From contig MU385862.1 in the NCBI GenBank assembly GCA_022497145.1, positions 310,001-374,000 on the forward strand: a stretch of 64,000 bases of DNA. The letters run 5' to 3'. The notes below the pieces were generated by a model. That model searched no databases and was not told where the DNA came from. It saw only the letters and a program-made list of their open reading frames with translations. The stretch comes from Rostrohypoxylon terebratum (Eukaryota; Ascomycota; Sordariomycetes; Xylariales; Hypoxylaceae). Positions 44,941 through 55,592 of this stretch are shown in pieces. Every line of letters starts with the position of its first letter. The stretch's first letter is position 1. Position numbers and translations under genes: made by a program.

Positions 44941-45975
44941 TTAGACAGCAGTGCAGAGCAGACCTTCGCCCAGGATGGGGATGGCACAGCACTCGGCGGT
45001 TAGGCCCTTGGAGGCACAGGCAGACGTGAAGTCTTCGACGCTGTTTAGGTCGATGCCAGCTGTGTATAGGTTAGTACATGAACGGCTGTATACTAGCGGC
45101 GGGGTGGGAACTTACGGCTGGCGCAGGTCAGGTCAAGGATGCCGTCGATGTCGACTTGGCAGCAGAGAGGCTGGATCGAGTTAGTAACCGCAGATCTAAT
45201 CATGCGTTAGAAAGAGGAATTGAGGCGAAAACTTGGAAGGACTTACGGTGTTGCCACCGGGGCAGACCTGGCCATGACCATCGGAAGACTCAGGGGTGGA
45301 GGTGGAACAAGAAGAGGTGGAAGTGGCGTAGGAGTTGGCAGTGGTCGATGGGCTGGAGGCGGGATACTTGGTGGCCGGGTAGTTGCCTCTCTTGGTCTTC
45401 TCGTGAGGCTCTTTAGTCTTCTCGTGAGACTCCTTAGTCTTCTCGTGCGATTCCTTGGTCTTCTCGTGCGATTCCTTGGAGTGCTCCTTCTTGGTCTTTG
45501 TGTGTTCTTCCTTGGTCTTTGTGTGTTCTTCCTTGGTCTTTGTGTGCTTGGTCTTCGTCTTCATGCTAGGCGTGGGGGTTGGCGTGAAAGTGGGGTCCGG
45601 AGTAATGGTGGTAGTGGTGACAATAGTCGGGTGTACGGCTTCCGGGGTAGAAGCAGGGTATCCCATCACCGGAGTCGAGGTCATGTAGTGGGTTTCCGGA
45701 GTGGAGGCAGGATCGTGAGTCTCAGGAGTCGATGTTAAGTATGTAGTTTCAGGGGTAGGAGTAGAAGTAGGATATTTGATCTCTGGGGTGGAGGTAGAGT
45801 GCTTGGATTTCTTGCTGTGTGTTATCTCCGGGGTTAAGGCTGGGTCTTGAGTCTTCTTAGTAGCGGTTGGGTACGAAGCTTCTAGGGTAGTGGAGGTCTT
45901 GTAATTGGGGTTTGCTACCGGGCTGGCTGTGGCCACGGCTGCGAGGACAACAGGAAGGAAAGTCTTGATCTGCAT
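44941..45975 (-). CDS. Class II hydrophobin with a long Thr/Pro/Lys-rich repetitive extension
   Basis: Exons 45975-45247, 45170-45116 and 45059-44941 on the minus strand (introns of 76 and 56 nt) give 300 residues. A signal peptide (MQIKTFLPVVLAAVATASP) indicates secretion. The last ~63 residues hold the eight-Cys class II pattern: C238, CC246-247, C259, C276, CC285-286, C297. Spacings are 7, 11, 16, 8 and 10; only the first is shorter than the usual 9-10. Class II hydrophobins self-assemble at air-water and surface interfaces. Family members are normally about 100 residues. Here residues ~22-235 are inserted: a Ser/Thr/Pro region with repeated STPET-like units (to ~150), then Lys/Glu/His repeats of TKEEH and SHEKTKE (bases ~45400-45560), then KRGNYPATKYPASS. 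An extra Cys sits near 223. Exon 2 starts at CAG because the alternative upstream TAG acceptor gives a stop. Confidence 0.88.
45400..45560 (-). repeat. Intragenic tandem repeats of the hydrophobin extension
   Basis: On the minus strand this codes first for about three near-identical TKEEHTK-like units, then about four SHEKTKE units. The 21-base periods are nearly identical at the DNA level (TTCTCGTG..TCCTTGGTC-like on plus), so copy number could change easily by slippage or recombination. Confidence 0.8.
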
Positions 45976-46322
45976 CTTGAATATGTTTGATTACCTAATT
46001 ATGTATGTAGATGGAAAGATGTATCGTAAAGAGCGAGGGTGTCTGAAGATGAGAAACGAATGAGGGAAGATGCTGATGTGTTGTGAGTGAGAATAGTATG
46101 CCACAACAACGGCGATCAACTGACTTCTTATAAGTTACCACGGGATTGGACTTTTCATCGCCATGTGAAGCTCGGAGACACGTTCATGCTATCATAGATG
46201 GCAAGTTGACTACCGCAAGAGTGTAGATCCCATTTCAATACTTGCACACCATTTTGCGTCCGCATCCGAAACAATGATTCAGCCTTGTAGTTATTGCCCC
46301 ATTAAACCCCGACAACCCGCAT

Positions 46323-46670
46323 CTAGAGATGCAAGCCGGACGGAAACAAACATTGTTCACCTACGAGGTAGGTCAGTATCCCTGTGGTGTGTATGAAGTT
46401 GACAAACCATATTAGAAAAGAAATGACAGCTACGATGAAAAGCAACGCATTCTCCTTGGTTGGTAGTCTGACACGATCACATACGTTGCAGACACTCAGA
46501 TAGTCAAAATTCAACAACCATGCTACTTTATTCCTCAATGCTCGTATACACGGCTTGACTAAAGTAGAGGGCATTTGTTGAATATTAGGAAAGATCGGCA
46601 TAATATTTATTGTCGTCGTCGAATATGGCGATGTCAGGCAGTCTAGAGGCTGTGTGGCTTGTGAAGCCAT
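46323..46670 (-). CDS. Possible small membrane protein, unrecognised
   Basis: An open frame of 115 codons. Residues ~80-105 are hydrophobic (ENALLFIVAVISFLIWFVNF), enough for one membrane helix, and a CNVCDRVRLP stretch precedes it. I do not recognise a family. No clear start context or partner exon is visible, and an open frame this long can occur by chance in this genome. Best treated as doubtful. Confidence 0.15.
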   Translation of the reverse strand: MASQATQPLDCLTSPYSTTTINIMPIFPNIQQMPSTLVKPCIRALRNKVAWLLNFDYLSVCNVCDRVRLPTKENALLFIVAVISFLIWFVNFIHTTGILTYLVGEQCLFPSGLHL

Positions 46671-48064
46671 TCGTTAGCTATCGGCAATTGTTATGGAAAG
46701 AGGCAAAAATTGGAGACTAGCTTCAAGCCGCGAAGCCATATACAAGAAGACTAAAGATACTGGCGACCCGACGGAAGGGCTCATAGGTCCCAATAGGAGA
46801 CTGACATGATAGAACTAGACTACGGTTCTAAGACAACTTAACAGCGATCGACACAGTCGCATCCACTGGAAGAAAGGGGTTTTCCCCATCTTGGTAGCCT
46901 CTTTCTCGATGCAGGCTAGTACTAATGTTGCGAAGCTACTAGACTGTATGGGCTTGCTTTTGCTTTTGTTATAAGCATGACTTGACCATTCTAGGAGCTG
47001 TTCCTGAGAACCAACGATCTGGTGCAGCAAGGATCATGGCTGATTCTTAGACCTAGGCCACTAGGTTTCTTCTAAACAGACGTATGATACCCGTAATATT
47101 ACTGTTGCATGAGACACTAGAAATTATCGCATCAATTTACCATTCGATGGTCAAATCAGGGGTTTCGGTTTGGCTGGCAGTCCGTCTTTCACCCAATATT
47201 CACCTAGGTAAGTACCTATCAGAGGATATTTTGATATTTTGAATATGGAATGATATAAAGGCAGACTTATGAGCACTATCTGTTTTTTTTTTTCTGGAAA
47301 TATGCGCAAAGTTCGTCAAGACATTGCCGACGGACGGTCATCTTCCTGTTCTCGCCCGCCACCACCGTTTATTTCTCGGGCCGTATCATACAACACACCG
47401 CGCCGCAAAACTGAAAATCAATCTGCAGTTTGACGATATGGATATAAGCATCTACTTATGGTTATCCCATCCTGTCCTAACTAATTGTAGCTTGATACGA
47501 GAGGAGATGCCATCCTCCAACTAATATCACCCATGGCCCGAAGTGCCACCTGCATCATGGAAATCCTCACCAACTCAGCTTTTCCAATCTTCTTGTAGCT
47601 ACCTAGGTACGTACGGGATGATCTTGAACTTCTCCGCGCCCGCGATACCAATAGGTGCCTATTTATCACGAACCTCTGTTCCATATTTGAGTTAGGACCG
47701 ACTATATAGGTAGGTAGCGCGTCCTCTTATGGTGTGCCTTAATCTAACGTAACCGCCACAGCCGTAGAATAAGCGACAGTCTCGTAAATCAAGATAGTTG
47801 AGGTGTCACAGATGACATACACGACTTGCACAGGTACATATAGTCTTGATAAGGAGCCTGCATCATTTGGGGGTGGCTTTGCAGATCGTTTCGCAATAAG
47901 TCTCCCATCCTCCCAGCCTGGAGTTCGCTAAGGGATATTCTGATGACCGTGACCCTTCTAAACATCTCCCGCAGAGTCTGATTACGATACCACTTTGAAA
48001 TTTCAAAAGGTACCTAGGTATGCAACATTACTGCGGCGTTTGCAAAGCCTGACAGAATCTGATA

Positions 48065-48210
48065 GCAGAATCTGATGTGTTGGCCCAATAGAGGCGTCAT
48101 GTTGACCCAGCCCCCTCACCGAGGCCCGAGGCCAGGTGCATATGCAGGCTGTGAGAGCCTGAGCCAAGTTGATGTTGACCTCCTCACATGTAATCAACAT
48201 CAGATTCTGC
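48065..48210. repeat. Short element bounded by 14-base perfect inverted repeats
   Basis: GCAGAATCTGATGT at 48065-48078 is exactly reverse-complementary to 48197-48210, with a 118-base spacer. The left arm overlaps a direct repeat of CAGAATCTGATA just upstream (from 48053). The size and arms resemble a small non-autonomous (MITE-like) element, but I see no target-site duplication, and it could also form a hairpin in the promoter of the gene starting at 48322. Confidence 0.5.
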
Positions 48211-48321
48211 ACATAATAGTCCCAGTATTATTATATAGTGTGTCTGCCTGTTCAAGTTCAGTAGATGGATGTATGAACTGTTTTCTACCTACCTAGATTT
48301 CTGCAGTATGTGTGTGTCGCT

Positions 48322-51300
48322 ATGCCGATCTCATCAACGACCCAACGGATTTCATCCACAGAATGGGCGAGTCGAAAGCCTCGCATTCTTGAATTATATC
48401 TCAGCGATGGGTGTAAGCTTGCCAATGTTATGAGGCAGATGAAGGAAGAAGGTTTCACCGCCACGTGAGTATCCCATGATTCTAAGCTCAATGAATTTTT
48501 TTCTTGGGAACGGTGTTGACATCTAGTAAGGAAATCTCAATATGAACATCAATTCAAGATATGGGGGGTGCGCAAAAACATGAAGCGAAGTGAGTGGGAA
48601 AAGGCTATCGAGGAACGGCAGCAAGGAGAAATGGCTCCAATCATCCTCACAGGCAGGGCGATCTCAAATTCTAGGATCGAGACAGCCCGGCGCCGTTATG
48701 CACCTAGAAGACCTCGGACATTAGAGTTGTCAGGTCCGTCATACAATCAATAACTGCTACATGAACCTCCTTAAGCTGATAAATACCACAGATACAGTTT
48801 TACCTGGCAATCAATATACTACCCAGGACAACTTGGCAATGCCAATTGAGGAACTCGCACCAGGCGCTATAATGACAGATATCCAACCTCATAATGGAAC
48901 ATGCGATCTCAACTTTGACCAGGAAATATCACTTCTTGAATTTGCGAGCGAAGATGGGGGTTTTCTCCATGAAAACCGGGACGTTCTTGATGCAACGGAC
49001 CTAGTCAATTTCGACGCTCCAGCAATAGGAGATGGCACAGTTCACAGTGATTTTTATATCGAGCCGTTCACGCTAAATTTTCCATCTGACCAAAGCATGG
49101 ATACCAACCAACCATCTACTACATCGATAAGTTGGAATTCTTGGCCCAACTTACTTGATATTGCATCCGTCGGGTTAAATGATACCACAGATCGGCAAGG
49201 GCAGATGATATCAATGTACCAATGGACAAAGCCATTGCCTTCCTCTCAGTTCACTAGCATAGTTATCAAAGGTAAAACAAGACTCCATAAAGTGGCGTGT
49301 ATCGTATTTATCCAAGTTAACATAGTCACCTCTTCACAGGCTTTCGCAACCGTTCTCTTCCTATACCTGATCAGAGTGCCCTCTGGCAGCTATTTGTCGA
49401 TATAAACAATTCGACTCAGAAGCTTATAGACATTCAACCAAGTGTTAAATTCCTTTTCTCTTCCCGAGTCCTGGTCGGGGAAAGGCAGAACCAGCTCGCC
49501 ACGCCACCGAACGATCTTGGGCCCGAAGCTCGTCTATACGCTAGATTCATCGCCATAGCGATCAATGGATTCGCGGGCCTTAAGACGATTCCAGCCCCTT
49601 GTGTTCTGAGATTTCTCAACGGAAATTTCAACGTTCAAGAATCCATGGTCAAGTTTTTGAGCTCTACTTCAGGCCCTGTAGCAAGATCGCTTGCCGAAAA
49701 CATGTTTCGAGCGGCTATAGAGGCCGACGATGTCGACGTCGCCAAGTACTTGCTTGACCAGACAGATCTAATCGATGCAAACAATACTGTTCTCTGTTAC
49801 TCCGTATTCAAAGACACGCCGCTCATAAGAGCGGCAAGATGTCGATCATTCAAAATTATGGAGCTTCTTATAAACCGAAGGGTCGATGTTAACAATACCA
49901 TCTCATCGGAACCGCGTGGCGGAACCGCGCTACAGATTCTACTAGACAGCCATGAATACTACACTCGACCGGTTCTTGACGACGTATTCTTGCGTGTATT
50001 CGATGCCCTTTTGGAAGCCAAGGCGACAATTTCGGAAGACTGCATACTCTATACACTGAGGTTTACGGATATGCGCCTGGCCATTCGTATCATCAAAGAA
50101 TCCCCTCTCCAACCGTTTCTCGAGTTCCTTTATCAAACCCACCTTTCCTCTCGCATCATAGAACAATTCAATAAACAAGATGCGGCGAGTATAGTCAGGA
50201 TTATTGTGGGAAAATGCTGTGAGCCAGGCGGCGACCTCCTCGTGCGCGGATCTCGATACTTCCAAGAACTTTTGGAAGAATCCGTGAGACACGGATATGA
50301 TGAAGTGGCGGAAATCTTGCTTCCATATTCCTTGTTTCCAGGGGAGATATTTAAGATTGCATTGAAAACAAATAACCGAGCGATGACGGAGTTGATCCTT
50401 CAGATGTATCCTGATAAGGAGATGGAATGCATCAAACCTCCAATCACTGCTCTTGAGTTGAGAGGCCGAACCCATCTTCGCTGTTCAGACGGGAGTGGTT
50501 TGTTCAATAGTCTTCAGGGGAATCTGACACCCAACGCGGCACTTGTCGCGGCGCTCGAAGCAGGAAATTCAGAATACGTAACTAATTTGGATATGGATCT
50601 CGATTTGGAATTTGTTGAAGACGACACAAGATTTGACTGCGTGGCCTGCTTTGGTGCTGCTTTAGCTCACAATCTCGATGAAATTGCTTGGGACCTTTTA
50701 AGTTTGGGCAAAGAATTCGATTCTTATACTAAGCTATTAAATGTTGCGATCAGGCAGAGAAAACTGGAGTTCGTCAAAGCTATCATAGAATCAGGTCTGC
50801 TTTATGATTGCGAGATGGGTTCTGATTCATTTTGGCGACGAAGACGGGTCCCTTTCAATGGCGATGATGACCATGATATCAATGATATTTCAGAAGCATC
50901 ATCCAAAGGGGGTTGGCTATCAATCCTAGAAGCTGCCATTGAATGTGGAGATGACTCGATATCGACTTATATTCTGCGAACCAACCAGACCATCATTTAT
51001 AAGATTTCTCCTTCCATCAGGCTTCTTGATCTCGCATTGAAAAATGGACGCCCGAGTTTGCTGTCCAATATCGTGGAATCGGGTGATATGAGTGATGTCG
51101 AATGGAAAAACGACGCGGCGGAACTGGCGATAACGCGCGAAAGTATACTATTACTTGATATACTTATTGGACTCGGAGCCAGACTGGATCACGACAGTCT
51201 TTTGAGGAGAGCTGTAGCAACCCATCCTGTGATGATTGGACCGCTCCTAGAACGGTGGCGGAACATTTGCCCGGAAGGGCATCCACGATACGGTCTGGAT

Positions 51301-52041
51301 GCTATCCTGAAAGCAATCAAAGAATACAAGGAATCGCCGGGACTACTGGATACGTTATTTGCTTCCAAGCTCATAACCGTGGATACTCTCCGAGAAAGGA
51401 GGGAGGACAAAAATCCTCTTTGTTATGCAATCATGAAGGAATGTCCTATTTCCCTTATCAAGAGACTGCTTGATGTTGGTGGCGACATCAATTATGCCGT
51501 GTGGTACGGAGTTTCCAAAACAACAGCTTTTCTTGACTCCATTGGAAGCGGAAACATGGAATTGGTAGAGCTCTTCATTCGGTATGGCGCCGACTTGAAC
51601 AGACCAGCAAGCTTTGGTATAAGACGGACTCCTCTCCAAAAAGCTGTCGAAGTAGATAATCTCGAGATCGTTCATTTGCTACTCAACAAAGGCGTTGATG
51701 TCAACGCTCCTCCCGCAGCGTTCTTTGGGGCTACTGCCCTACAGTTGGCAGCTATACAAGGCAACTGCGAGATAGTCAAACTACTCGTAGAGCACGGGGT
51801 CAATTTCAATGTACCTCCGTCACGAGGGAGAGGAGGTCGCTGGCCTCTTGAGGGTGCTGCTGAGCACGGCCGTCTCGACATGATAATGCTGCTCTGGGGG
51901 CTCAACGGCGGTGCCTTTGATACTAAGCAGTGCCAAAGGGCAATGAGGTTTGCAGAAAGGAACGGACACCTTGGTTGTAGAGATTTGATAAAGGAGCTGA
52001 TGGATGGTGGTTCATCGGATGGTGGACTGGACTGGCCTTGA
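48322..52041 (+). CDS. Clr5-domain protein with ankyrin repeats
   Basis: Four exons, 48322-48464, 48531-48733, 48792-49271 and 49340-52041 (introns of 66, 58 and 68 nt), give about 1175 residues. The N-terminal Clr5 domain (residues ~13-66) reads STEWASRKPRILELYLSD, then GCKLANVMRQMKEEGFTAT, and across the splice KSQYEHQFKIWGVRKN. The first intron ends in AAG rather than the usual YAG; only this acceptor keeps the Clr5 frame. A low-complexity middle (~115-275) leads to ankyrin-like repeats: DVDVAKYLLDQTDLID, PLIRAARCRSFKIMELLI, and a clear C-terminal set (GNMELVELFIRYGADLN, LEIVHLLLNKGVDVN, GNCEIVKLLVEHGVNF). Clr5 is named for a fission-yeast silencing factor. The Clr5-ankyrin architecture is common and expanded in filamentous ascomycetes, without a known function. 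An out-of-frame ATG at 48308 precedes and overlaps the start. Confidence 0.85.
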
Positions 52042-54266
52042 CGTATCAAATGTAGATGACTGGTTTTTCCTCGCTAACCTACCTAGGTCCAATTGTTTTA
52101 TTAGATTCGATGGGTAAGCCACTAAGCAGCCTCGAAAACCTCATTTGGATATTCAAGACATTTGTGCGCTTAAGTAAACGTCTTATAACCTCTCAGAGGT
52201 ATTTGGCCATGACTTGTGATGGACCGGAGAGTAATTGTAAAGCGGTCCATCGTATCCATATCTTTTACTTCTCCCACAATAGGATGATTCTCACCCATCA
52301 GCGAGATATTTCGCTTTGCGTCGAACGGAGCTGACGCTAAACCATCTTCACCATATTCATGGCCAATTGCCGTGAGTACCTAGTTGAGCGATTCGAGAGT
52401 GAGGAGATTGCTTTCCACAGACATTAATCGATTCTTAGCAATTCCGCTCTATTACAAATTATGATATTAGTCACTTTATACACCTGGGTCCTGGGGTGAG
52501 GCTTACTATGGGCTTAGAGTGAGCACTGAGCACTGAGCAGGACTCGAGAACAGCCCTGGAGGATAGACTATTAGTACAGTAGGTAACCGTAATATTGGAC
52601 CCCCACCCGCATGCCTAATAAGGAGTAGTGTCAAGTGCCTGGCATATTCCCTTAGTGGCTGCTCGCACATGGACCCTTTCTGCACTGCCCTTGGACTTAA
52701 TAGGCATGGTCCAATGACGTTTATCATCACGGATAAATCCTATCAGGTGAGAGTGAGCATGACACCATCATTGATATCATTTGTAGTCTGTCTGCCTTTT
52801 AATACTGTATACGCGTCTGAGAAGTGATGAAGTTTATGTTGTTGATCCTGGATTCTTAGTGTCTCGAGTGCACGGAGTCAGATTCTCATATCGGCTGACC
52901 TGCATGGTTAGCGCGTTGAGCTGGGCGCATCATTGAACGATAGCTGGAGGCCAATGTGTTGAGGGTTGAGAGGGTTGAGAGGGTTCTAAGACTGAGAAGG
53001 TTTAGAGAATTTACGGAGAACAAAACTTGGAAGAGCTTTAATGTTACAGGGACCGAAATGGCCATATTATTATTATTTGAGGTCTGGGACGTTACCGCTG
53101 TATTATCGGTAAGATTGGGAAGAAGATCTTGCCAAGACGCTATTTTAAATCCACCGATTGGGTGTAACTACAACTGGGATATCGTCATCTGGTAGTCCTC
53201 CACTTCCCTTTCTCACTAACCTCCAGCACTTACTTACTATTAGCCACTGCGACTAAGAGAGGTGCTGTCATATCATTACCAGCCTACCTATTTAAATTAT
53301 CAGCGGTCATCCGTTATCGTACTTTCTACCGCTACTCCTTCTACGATTCTACGGTGTTACCTTATTACCTATTGTTCACATCGACCAGCATTAAATGTTG
53401 TACATGAGCAGATTTTAAGTTTAGTTGTGGCTATTAGTTACACAAGTACTTATTACTACCATTATCTAAAGATAATAAGGCGAGCAAGTTGGGCAGGTTG
53501 AAACAAAGAAGTCACGGTTCACGGCTTGAGAAACAACCTTGGGGGTACAATCCAAATTGTACCTTGCGTGTGACCCTTCGTCCTGCTTCTGCCGTCTTGC
53601 CTCGTTTGATTCTTCCCTCTAGCATCATTCGGTTTTGACGACATCTCAAACATCAACCATTCGGTTATGAACCCATGAACCCTTGTCTTTCGCTATCCCG
53701 TCCAGCCCATCCAGCCCATCCAGCCCATCCAACTAAAATATTCGGCCGTTGCCTCATTTGGATTATCATTCTTGATCAACCAACATCCGCTGGACTCGCA
53801 CCTCTCTTCACGTACGTGTACCCAAAATCTGTAGGTACCAACGAACGCAAATGCAAATGCAAATGCGAATGCATACCTATACAAATACAAATGCAACACC
53901 TGGCACGAATTAACTAACACAGATCAGCGGATCCTTGCTTTAGTTTGAGCGCGCGGGGGATTTCTTTGCTGTTCTTTCGTTGGAGACAAACAGCTCTAGT
54001 ACTCCCCCAAGCCTCCAAAGCCTCCAAAAAACAACTCCAAAAAGCCCCCAAATTCCAGAAGCCTAATCGCCGGCCGTCGGTGACTCGGGAACTGCCCAGC
54101 TCCAGCTGCAGTCGTTGTTGATAATCGATAGACCACTTACAACTCTCCATTCAAAGTTCCAAAGTGTCGTTATCCGCCGTCTACCTAATAATCTGGGTCT
54201 ATTGCATCTTCCCCTTTTTTTCTCACCTGCTTCCCTTAACACATCGCATATCCTCGTCTGCACGAG
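52042..54266. other. Intergenic region with simple repeats
   Basis: No gene is supported in 2.2 kb. GAGGGTTGA repeats (about three copies) lie near 52961-52985, CCCATCCAG repeats (about three) near 53706-53731, and AAATGC repeats near 53849-53872. Small frames on either strand are mostly translations of these repeats. The last ~300 bases are pyrimidine-rich and probably lead the next gene. Confidence 0.45.
53700..53732. repeat. Tandem repeat, 10-base unit (CCAGCCCATC)
   Basis: About three copies of CCAGCCCATC in non-coding DNA. Confidence 0.75.
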
Positions 54267-55592
54267 ATGTCGGCCCAGACCTGGCAACGTGGCAACAACC
54301 CCCAGCGGGTCTCTCAACCCACTGTGATGCGATCCGCATCCGGTCCTGCTGCCCCAAACCAACAGCGACAACGGAATGATGGTAAGCCTTCTTGGTCTTA
54401 GTATGACAAACTATCCCTCACCGCTTTAGAATCTTGGATCGAGGTTTCTTCTCACCCGTCCTCCTCATCCGTTTCCTCTATCGGCGACGAGATCGTCACC
54501 ACAGGTCTGCAGGTAGGCTCGACCTACCACGGCCAAAGACGGCGACGTTTGCACCCACAATCCTATGCGCGCTCCGATGCTCCACAGCCCACTTTTGTCG
54601 CCGGTCAGGTTGGTCAGAACGGTACGAGCAGCAGCCAAGAAGAATATGAGGAGAGTGAGAGCGAGGACGACCGAGTTTTAACCAGCTCCGCCGAAAATAT
54701 CGCTTCACCCCAACCTATTCGAAACACCCCACTACAACAAGTCCAATCTGTCGACCCCGACTCGAGCGATGACGACGATCGCGCAACGGCCTTGGGAACG
54801 CGCCCTCCGGAGCAACCGTTCCAGCCTCAGCCAAATGCTTTCTCTCACCCTCCTTCGCATTTGATGCATCGCCACTCAACAAACTCATCTCTTCCCCAAC
54901 ACCACCATAGACCATCCTTCGGCCAACGGTCCCAAACTCGTGTTGGTCGCCGTTCTCCCAATTTCATATCGTCTAACTACCAGGCCGACAATGATGCTGC
55001 ATTGCGTGCTAGTTTGACAACTTTACTTAGTTGCGCCGCTGCGGCGGGCAAACGATCGAAGGATGGCGAGAAAGATATGGGGGAGCGCGCGAATACCGCT
55101 ACCGGTAATCAACCTGTTGAATTCCGCTTCGCTACCGAGACGGATCTGATAGGACCACCTCCATCAACCCAGGCACGGGGCGTTACACAGCCTCCAAGGA
55201 CGAGCCCACCCGTCGCTACAAGCCGTGAACCTGTAGGTGAGAAGGTCAAGCGATCTGCCACGCCCACGCCGAACACGAAGTCGTCTCGGGCCACCAAGAA
55301 GAAGCGAACAAACGTTGTTGCGGGAGAGGAGGCCTTGATCAGCCCCACGCTTTTGACTTGGGTTGTAAGTGCCGGCGTCGTCGTATTGGTCTCTGTCGTT
55401 GGCTTCGGGGCGGGTTACGTTATTGGAAGAGAGGTCGGTCGTCAAGAGACCTTGAATGGTCTCGGCGCAGTAGGTAACGCGAGTGCAGTAGGAGAGGGAA
55501 GCAACTGCGGCAGAGAAGTCATCAGAAGCGGCGGTGGTACTCTTAGGAGGTTCCGCTGGGGCACTGCGATAGGGAGAAGCGTAGCCGCTTGA
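54267..55592 (+). CDS. Unrecognised single-pass membrane protein
   Basis: Exons 54267-54381 and 54430-55592, with a 48-nt intron, give about 425 residues. I do not recognise a named family. The N-terminal ~340 residues are polar and probably disordered: Gln/Arg-rich first exon (SAQTWQRGNNPQRVSQ), Ser-rich ESWIEVSSHPSSSSVSS, an acidic stretch EEYEESESEDD, and many Pro/Ser/Thr. A basic cluster (SRATKKKRTN) lies just before a single hydrophobic helix near residues 344-368 (LLTWVVSAGVVVLVSVVG), which continues into a Gly-rich face (GFGAGYVIGREVGRQET). The C-terminal tail is short and ends RRFRWGTAIGRSVAA. A tail-anchored or type II organisation in an internal membrane is possible. The splice is supported by a conventional donor (GTAAGC) and acceptor (TTTAG), and by continuity of an open frame through exon 2. 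Confidence 0.65.

Larger units (their letters stand above)
45976..48321. other. Intergenic region with an inverted-repeat element
   Basis: No gene is convincingly supported. TTATAAG near 46127-46133 may be the hydrophobin TATA element, about 155 bases upstream of its start. A minus-strand frame at 46323-46670 (115 codons) includes a hydrophobic segment, and another at 46815-47030 lies beside it. Neither has recognisable domains, and I found no confident splice between them. CCTAGG/GGTACC motifs occur near 47210, 47602, 48010 and 48290. An inverted-repeat element at 48065-48210 is listed separately. Confidence 0.4.

Noticed and set aside
52900..52950. A GGTTAGCGCG stretch resembling a tRNA D-arm
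   Set aside because: No T-arm with the GGTTC motif follows and no acceptor stem pairs; probably chance.
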